Shown in pieces: positions 59,101-64,000 of a DNA stretch of 64,000 nucleotides. A program made the position numbers and the translations under genes. This stretch comes from Pelodera strongyloides (Eukaryota; Nematoda; Chromadorea; Rhabditida; Rhabditidae): positions 1 to 64,000 of the forward strand of contig JAANDG010000603.1 in the NCBI GenBank assembly GCA_036852015.1, written 5' to 3'. The first letter of the stretch is position 1. Each line of letters starts with the position of its first letter. The notes beneath the pieces are model-generated. The model did not search any database. It had not been told where the DNA came from and worked only from the letters and a program-made list of their open reading frames with translations.

Positions 59101-60263
59101 GTCCAGCCAAGTGTCTGTTTCGGAAGAAAGAACTGTAAGTCGTGTGTTATATTTAAAATTTAAGCACTGCTCAATCTGGAGTTGTCATTAGCTCGTATTC
59201 TCGCGTCACTGGTAGGCCTCCCAATTGGGAATGACCTACCAGTGGGAGAAAAAGGCGCAACTCTGGTGCACTGGTAGGAGGCGCGGCGCGTGTCGCGGTT
59301 TCCCAGGCTCTGGGAGAGCTTTGGGAATGTCTCTCCCAGAGTGGCGCGAGAATGCGAGAATCTTGTGAAGCGCGGCACGGGTTCCTAATTCTTATTGACA
59401 TTTTCAAGGCAGACTCTAGTACTTGGTTTTATTCCTCTTTCAGATGACGCCGCCTCCTCCCGTTGTGAGACCTTCGTCATCAAAGAAGCAGTGTGATGTG
59501 GGACCTCAGAGGAATTCTGCCCCTGCCCCCGTACGGGCCGTACCCGTACCAGCAGCGACAGGTACGTGTTTGAGCTTTGGTGAGCGTTGATTTGTGTGTC
59601 GAGACTTGTAGCATAAGTGTAAAAGCAACATTACATAAAGACCCAAAATTCGCTAAGCTACCCCGTTGGAGATCGTTGACACACAATTATGCTAGAAAAC
59701 TCCGCGCCATCGCCGCGCAAAAGGAACCACGCAGCGGTGCGGCGCACCCCTTTAGTGCCTTGGGTGTTGTGCAAACGTAAGTTGGCGGACCGGCTGCATT
59801 GTAAAAAGACAAATCAGGTGTTGAACACCTATTCGAGCATGTTGGGCCTCTACTTTCCACATAACTGAGAATGCGCCGCTCCTCTGTGGCACCCTCTTTT
59901 TGCGCGGTGACGACGGGCAGTAAAAGTGTGCTCATTTGCATTCACAATTGTTGAACTTCGCGCTGTGCCGCGCAGTAGATGGGGGGGGGGCAAAAAAGGG
60001 AGGCGAGTATGGGGCGCGGGCCCATTGACCAAGTTTCCTCAGTGACAATTTTAATAATTGCAGAACCCTCTCCTCTGTCTGTTGCGGATTCTAAACGGGA
60101 GTCGTCCATCCTGCCCGTCAGTGCAACGGGAACATTTGCATTTTTGGAGGCAAAGTATAACAAATGGAAGTCGGAAGATAGTCGATTTGCCGACAAATTC
60201 GAGAATACTTTAATGAAAGTTCTCCTCGAACACATGCAAGAATTTAGTCAACGCGATGGATAG
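53101..60263 (+). CDS. MADF-domain protein, probable DNA-binding regulator, 423 aa
   Basis: MADF domains are Myb-like DNA-binding modules common in nematode and insect transcription factors. Exons: 53101-53127, 53901-53969, 54296-54331, 54630-54742, 55513-55574, 56057-56201, 57436-57571, 57951-58013, 58332-58484, 58985-59134, 59444-59561, 60064-60263 (TAG). The MADF domain (about residues 50-150) shows LLLACVREFPDIWDVFSPAY, the tryptophans of WDLWEDIA, and QWRNLRDTYVRKRR. The rest is low-complexity and acidic or Pro-rich (SYDSGEDGDYTD; MTPPPPVVRP), ending in a helix-like FENTLMKVLLEHMQEFSQ. A clear BESS motif was not found. The start follows a TTTCAG acceptor 27 bases upstream. It is tandemly duplicated at 62084. 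Confidence 0.87.
53330..53600. repeat. GC-rich unassigned intronic segment
   Basis: A moderately GC-rich stretch (GGGGGGCACCAGGCCAC; CAGCCGCAGGGACAG) in MADF intron 1. Its open frame (53333-53560) has no splice-compatible phase or recognisable domain. It may be a repeat whose other copies are outside the window. Confidence 0.3.
54035..54160. repeat. CT-rich low-complexity tract
   Basis: Repeated CTCTCT and TTCTCTCTC words over about 125 bases in MADF intron 2. Confidence 0.85.
54411..54595. mobile_element. TTAAAGCG-family element, both ends mutated
   Basis: The left end reads TTTCAAGCGAAATACCGGCC and the right end CCGGCCGGTATTTCATATTG, so both outer TTAA motifs are altered. It lies in MADF intron 3. 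Confidence 0.82.
55811..55990. mobile_element. TTAAAGCG-family element in MADF intron 5
   Basis: The left end is CTAAAGCGATACCGGTCGG (outer T mutated to C); the right end CTGCCGGTATTTCGCTTTAA is intact. Confidence 0.85.
56286..57254 (+). mobile_element. 969-bp Helitron-like element with nested palindromes
   Basis: Begins TCTTATTATATAAAAGAGTA after an A and ends with a degenerate GC hairpin (CCCCTGGCTGCGTAGCCTTCTGG) before T. Inside, CTTGCGAAAATGACAAATGC and its inverse near 57005-57050 form a long inverted pair. They enclose a second element (56368-56815) and a short array of TAGTACGGATCTAT words (56850-56930). It lies in MADF intron 6. Confidence 0.7.
56368..56815. mobile_element. 448-bp inverted-repeat element nested in the Helitron-like element
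   Basis: Perfect 17-base ends TTAAAGGGAATGTCAAG and CTTGACATTCCCTTTAA. The interior is unrelated to the other families. A matching right-end fragment is at 9508-9546. Confidence 0.82.
58075..58285 (-). mobile_element. tRNA-derived SINE-like element
   Basis: On the minus strand a box A (GGCGCAGTGG, within 58265-58276) is followed by a perfect box B (GGTTCGATCCC, 58224-58234). Beyond it is a non-tRNA body (CCCGAGAAATTTGTCCTCCG) running towards 58075. This head-plus-body order is typical of SINEs. The terminus is not defined. Confidence 0.6.
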
Positions 60264-60532
60264 GATCCGTAATTTAAAGGGAACTTGTACCCCACTTTTA
60301 ATCAGCATTTATGTTTGCGCACTGCCTAAGCAACGCGAAACGTTGGCCGGTGCGCGGCCCATAATAAAGGGCCTGTAAAAGGAGACCCTACTAAATAATG
60401 AGTTCACTGATAATTGTTTTTTATATCTGACAGTATTTACCTTGATGTCACTTGATTCGTTATTTGTTGGTCTGCCATTATTGTTTTGTGAACTATTCAT
60501 TGGTTGTTCGTTACTTAATAAATATTACATTA

Positions 60533-60770
60533 CCAGACGGCTCACGCCGCCTGAAGCGACTTACATGGAAATATGATTGGTTTAGCATGGGCATACTTAT
60601 ATACAAAGTTTCAAACGTATCATAAGAAATTCACATAATATAAAACAATTGCATATGCATCTTCGATATTGAGCTGCGACACTCTTTTTATACCCGAACA
60701 CGAAAATTTGCATTTCGTAACGCACATCGGTATGCAAATTAGGCTACAGTTACTCTTTTATATAATAAGA
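60533..60770 (-). mobile_element. 238-bp non-autonomous Helitron-like element
   Basis: Inverted copy of the element at 47963-48195: it starts CCAGACGGCTCACGCCGCCT (hairpin-CTGG end on the minus strand) and ends TTATATAATAAGA. High similarity over the full length shows they are one family. Confidence 0.85.
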
Positions 60771-60949
60771 TATGTTTTCAACAGTGATTTTTACCGTACA
60801 AACCATTTACATCACTAAGCCGTTCGTTTGGTAAAAAATTCATAATCGCAACAACTTAAAGAAACTGCGAAAAAAATCAGGCGCGCCCACATCTTCTGTC
60901 TTCGCCGGAAGTCCCCCAGGTCCGGGCAAGTGCACTGACTACCTCTTCG

Positions 60950-61240
60950 GAGAACCGGGCGAAGATTTTCGACAAAAAGAAAGTGGCGGGATTGTTTTAA
61001 CCCGGGACTACACTTTCCACGGTGTTTTTCGAAAGTTTTCCACAAGAAGGCGAAGGCCGTGTTATCCCGGGCTACATCTTGCCACGGTGTTTTTCTAAAG
61101 TTTTCGACAAAAGACCGTGTTAATACTATATAAATCTTGCCACGGTGTTTTTTTTCGAAAGTTTTCGTCAAAAAGACCGTGTTAACCCGGGCTACAACTT
61201 GCCACGGTTTTTCGAAAAGTTTTCGACAAAAAGATTTCCT
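60950..61240. repeat. About 60-bp tandem repeat, four to five imperfect copies
   Basis: The unit contains GCCACGGTGTTTTTCGAAAG, TTTTCGACAAAAAGACCGTG and TTAACCCGGGCTACA. Copies differ by small indels. The open frame on the minus strand (60815-61171) is a by-product of the repeat. Confidence 0.82.
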
Positions 61241-62083
61241 GAGATTTCTCTCGTTTTATTTCGCTGTGTAAAAAACCATGACAAGAATTTTCGCCACGCA
61301 TAACATGCGTTTTACGTTCTATGAAATCACAGTGTTACGAAACACCGTGATACGAATTTCCTTCCTCAAATAGCGTGTCAATATTATTGCATTGCAAAAA
61401 CATCGTGCCAAATCAATGGCAGCCAGTATTCTAACACCGAGTTTGTGTGCTCGGCGCCGTGCAAAATTTCTTTTCTGTGAAGAGACTGTGGCGGCCCCAG
61501 AGACGACAGACGTATGGATGAAGGGATATAGGGGGTGCGTCCGGAGAAGCGAGAGATTGACGCACCCCATTTGTGCGGACAAAACGTGTGCATCCACGCC
61601 ATGACACAGTTTCTCTCTTGTATTTTGAGTTTCGCCGTGGATTGGTTTGTACTGGTGCATATTTTAATATATTTCTAGTTTTAAGTCTAATTGTAATGAC
61701 CATTTTCTTTCGAAAAGCCTGTCAGCCACGATGTTTTACTTTGCAAAACATCGTGACAAAAATTTTCTTCTGCTGTCGATGAAATTTATCCTCAATGCAC
61801 CGGAATTTTCTCCTGGCACGACGTTTTGTACTGAAAACACGTGACAAGAGGGTTCATTTCAGATAACGATGTTTTTATTGCAAAACAGCGTGATAATTTG
61901 ATTTTCTCTCGAAAAGCGTCATTGTCAGTTGCGTTTTTACATTCTGTGTGGAATATATTCTGAAAATTTCGACTTCGAATCTTCATGTTAAAGAAAGTTT
62001 TCTGTACGTGAAATAGTAGTATTATCAGTATACTTTCAGAAAGTCTCCGGTCACTCGGGTCTCGGGTCAACACGGCGATTGTT

Positions 62084-63934
62084 ATGAGCAACAAACGAAC
62101 AAACGAGGTGATCTTTTTTTTCTCGTATTTCACAAATTGACCATCCTTTTTGTATTTGATCAATAATAATAAATTTGGAAATTACGGTTTTTGGAAAATC
62201 GCGAATGTGTATGTGGATGATAAACCGAAACATCCAGCACCCTTTTTCACGAGTACTTCTACATCGTCTTTAGCAACGAACTTCATCAGAGGCCAGCCTT
62301 GATGCCCCCGCTAGCTCGGACGGAAAGAAATATGTGTATGCAAGTCCCGCAAAGAGGGTTAGTTTCGTTACATTATCGGTTGTCGCGAGAGCTTAAACCT
62401 AACCACGATGACTGATGGCTGCTTGCCTCGTGTCTGCCCAGTTTTTGTGCCTCCCTGTCCTTCAACGTGAAAGTTGGCGGTCATGGCGGTGCAAGCGGCA
62501 ATCTTACGGCGTGCATGCGGCGTGGAAAAAAGTGGCACACGGCACACCGTTGGGTATGGGCGTGCAAGCTGCACGCCGCGTGCGCGCCATTTCACCTCGG
62601 GCTTGTGGCTTGCAAGCCGCATGATAACGGCGGGCAAGTTGCACGCCATTTCCATTCCGCGTGCTTTTTTGCACGCCACGACGTTGCCAAATGGACTTCG
62701 CAAGCCGAAAGATTGCCGCTTGCATGCATGACAACTTTCGGCACTGTGAATCTATCCCGTTCCACTCTGGTCGATCACTAATGAAAACTAATTATCCCCG
62801 AAAATAGCCAATTTTTGTGCACGAACTTCTTCGTTTAATGCAGTATAACAACCGATTTTTGACAAGTATGTTCCCACCCACAGTCCCACATGGAAATGAA
62901 TATAATTGGACTGCGAGATCGCGCAGTATTTTGCATAGAGAACTTGGGAATATACATCGTCCACCGTACGTTTCATCCGGCAGTTGTACCGCTTTAACTG
63001 TGAATTACGTGGTTCGTGGTTCGATGATAGAGATATGGGCTTTCCGTTTACATGAATTATGTTTATTTAATGTTTTCTTCTTCTCTTCAGAAACGCCGTT
63101 ATGGACTTGCTGATGACTCGCTTATGGTTAGTCTTTTCTTGTCATTGCGTTCTCAACAAATTATTTGCTAACGGAAGGAACGTTGGTGCTTCGTTATCAA
63201 TTTTCCAGGCGATGGCGATATAAAAATAATCTGTATATTGGAGCGAAGGTTCATTTAGTCTGTACTGTACAGGTTAATTCAGAACGCAGTGTTCACTATG
63301 GGCGCAGTTTCGTTTCGTTTCAATTTAAAGCATTATGACACGTGGACGTGCTGCCTTTTGGATTGATTTCCATGTATTAATGTACTTTGTCAATCTTTGC
63401 CTGCTTGACGGACACATTTGAAGATGATTTACGATTTACTTTACTCGGGAATACTTTTCACTTTTCTGTCCTTTTCAGAAAGGAAACCCAAATTACTTCG
63501 GTCGCAATGGCAGATACTTACTGCTGGCCTGCGTCAAGGAATTTCCGGAACTTTGGGACGTATTTTCCCCCTCGTATACCCTAACCAGTCGGTGAGGTCC
63601 TATGCTTCTTGGCTTCTTGCGAATATTTCCTCAACTTCGCTCTCGTGTTCACGACCTTAATAAAATAGTGGTGCGCGGCGACAACCTGGCGCGCAAAGTG
63701 CGCTCCAGGCGTACATGCCATCTTTTTTTACCGCATGCGTCAATGCGTGACGCCACGCTGCACAGATTATCACCCGGTACCGTTTTACGGCCCGGCCGGG
63801 ACCCGTGTCCGTGATGTTTGTGATGTACAAAGCGAGAGTTATTATATTAATACCATCTTTTAGTGCATACAGATGGGAACTATGGGAAGATATTTCACTA
63901 TTTATCTCCGCTAAAACAAACCTTGTGGTCTCTC
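62084..63934 (+). CDS. Second MADF-domain gene, tandem paralogue, 5' part
   Basis: Exons inside the window: 62084-62107, 62274-62357, 63091-63126, 63479-63591, 63873-63934; the gene continues past the window end. Exons 3, 4 and 5 have exactly the same lengths (36, 113, 62) and phases as exons 3-5 of the neighbouring MADF gene. The MADF start is plain: LLLACVKEFPELWDVFSPSY and WELWEDISLFISAK. In exon 4 about 23 of 38 residues are identical to the neighbour. The first exon (MSNKRTNE) corresponds to MDMKRSYDE. Start choice rests on this match. It is presumably a DNA-binding regulator like its neighbour. Confidence 0.8.
62460..62745. repeat. GC-rich GCGC/TGCACGCC island in MADF-2 intron 2
   Basis: GTGCAAGCGGC, CAAGCTGCACGCCGCGTG and GTTGCACGCCATTTCC-like words recur in both orientations. 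The overlapping open frames on both strands are low-complexity artefacts and do not fit the flanking exon phases. Confidence 0.5.
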
Positions 63935-64000
63935 GTGGGTTTGCTTTCTGTTATATCGTTTTTGAGTTTTGTCGTGTGATTAGTGGGTTAAATTTAAATC

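Larger units (their letters stand above)
60264..62083. other. Intergenic region between the two MADF genes
   Basis: Contains a likely poly(A) signal (AATAAA at 60363-60368, another near 60517), a Helitron-like element (60533-60770), a tandem array (60950-61240) and degenerate CGTGACAAnAATTTT-type words to about 61900. Open frames in this stretch are short and unsupported. Confidence 0.6.

Noticed and set aside
60815..61171. 118-codon minus-strand frame
   Set aside because: Product of the 60-base tandem repeat in an intergenic region.
62368..62781. Four overlapping frames on both strands
   Set aside because: Low-complexity GC-rich island within a MADF-2 intron; phases do not match the neighbouring exons.

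Overview
This window looks like nuclear DNA of a nematode. The evidence is a minus-strand gene with full cuticle-collagen architecture (N-terminal helix, furin site, interrupted Gly-X-Y), short GT-AG introns with TTTCAG-type acceptors, acceptor-like sites just upstream of several start codons (typical of spliced-leader trans-splicing), and an RTE-type retrotransposon. I cannot name the species. Nothing bacterial, plasmid-like or viral is visible. All gene models were spliced by hand; exon phases and lengths were checked arithmetically.

Layout: (1) 829-20741 (+), the 3' part of a very large multi-exon gene for an unrecognised acidic and Lys/Ala/Pro-rich protein; an RTE element sits antisense in one intron (about 5038-7915) and an 805-bp foldback element in another. 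(2) 21410-23141 (-), a 300-aa cuticle collagen converging on gene 1. (3) 24534-25774 (+), a small secreted Ly6/quiver-like protein. (4) 27421-37956 (+), the exocyst subunit Sec5/EXOC2 (876 aa, 26 exons). (5) 39166-42702 (+), a TMPPE-like membrane metallophosphoesterase (454 aa). (6) 44037-46379 (+), proteasome subunit alpha-6 (246 aa). (7) 46800-51230 (+), a PINX1 homologue (G-patch nucleolar/telomerase-linked protein, 371 aa). (8) 53101-60263 (+), a MADF-domain DNA-binding protein (423 aa). (9) 62084 to beyond the window end (+), a tandem paralogue of gene 8 with the same exon sizes and phases.

Genes 4-7 lie head-to-tail. The alpha-6 poly(A) signal lies 10 nt before a good trans-splice acceptor of the PINX1 gene, an arrangement like the SL1-type operons of C. 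elegans. The Sec5 poly(A) signal lies about 185 nt before the acceptor of the TMPPE gene.

The non-coding space is crowded with non-autonomous mobile elements: about 16 copies of a 170-190 bp inverted-repeat element with TTAAAGCG ends, several other inverted-repeat families (three also ending in TTAA), Helitron-like elements (TC...hairpin-CTGG ends) of at least three subfamilies, tRNA-derived SINE-like sequence, and GC-rich islands full of GCGC in otherwise AT-rich introns. The strongest novelty is this mobile-element landscape and the possible operon junctions; I see no credible wholly new enzymatic system.
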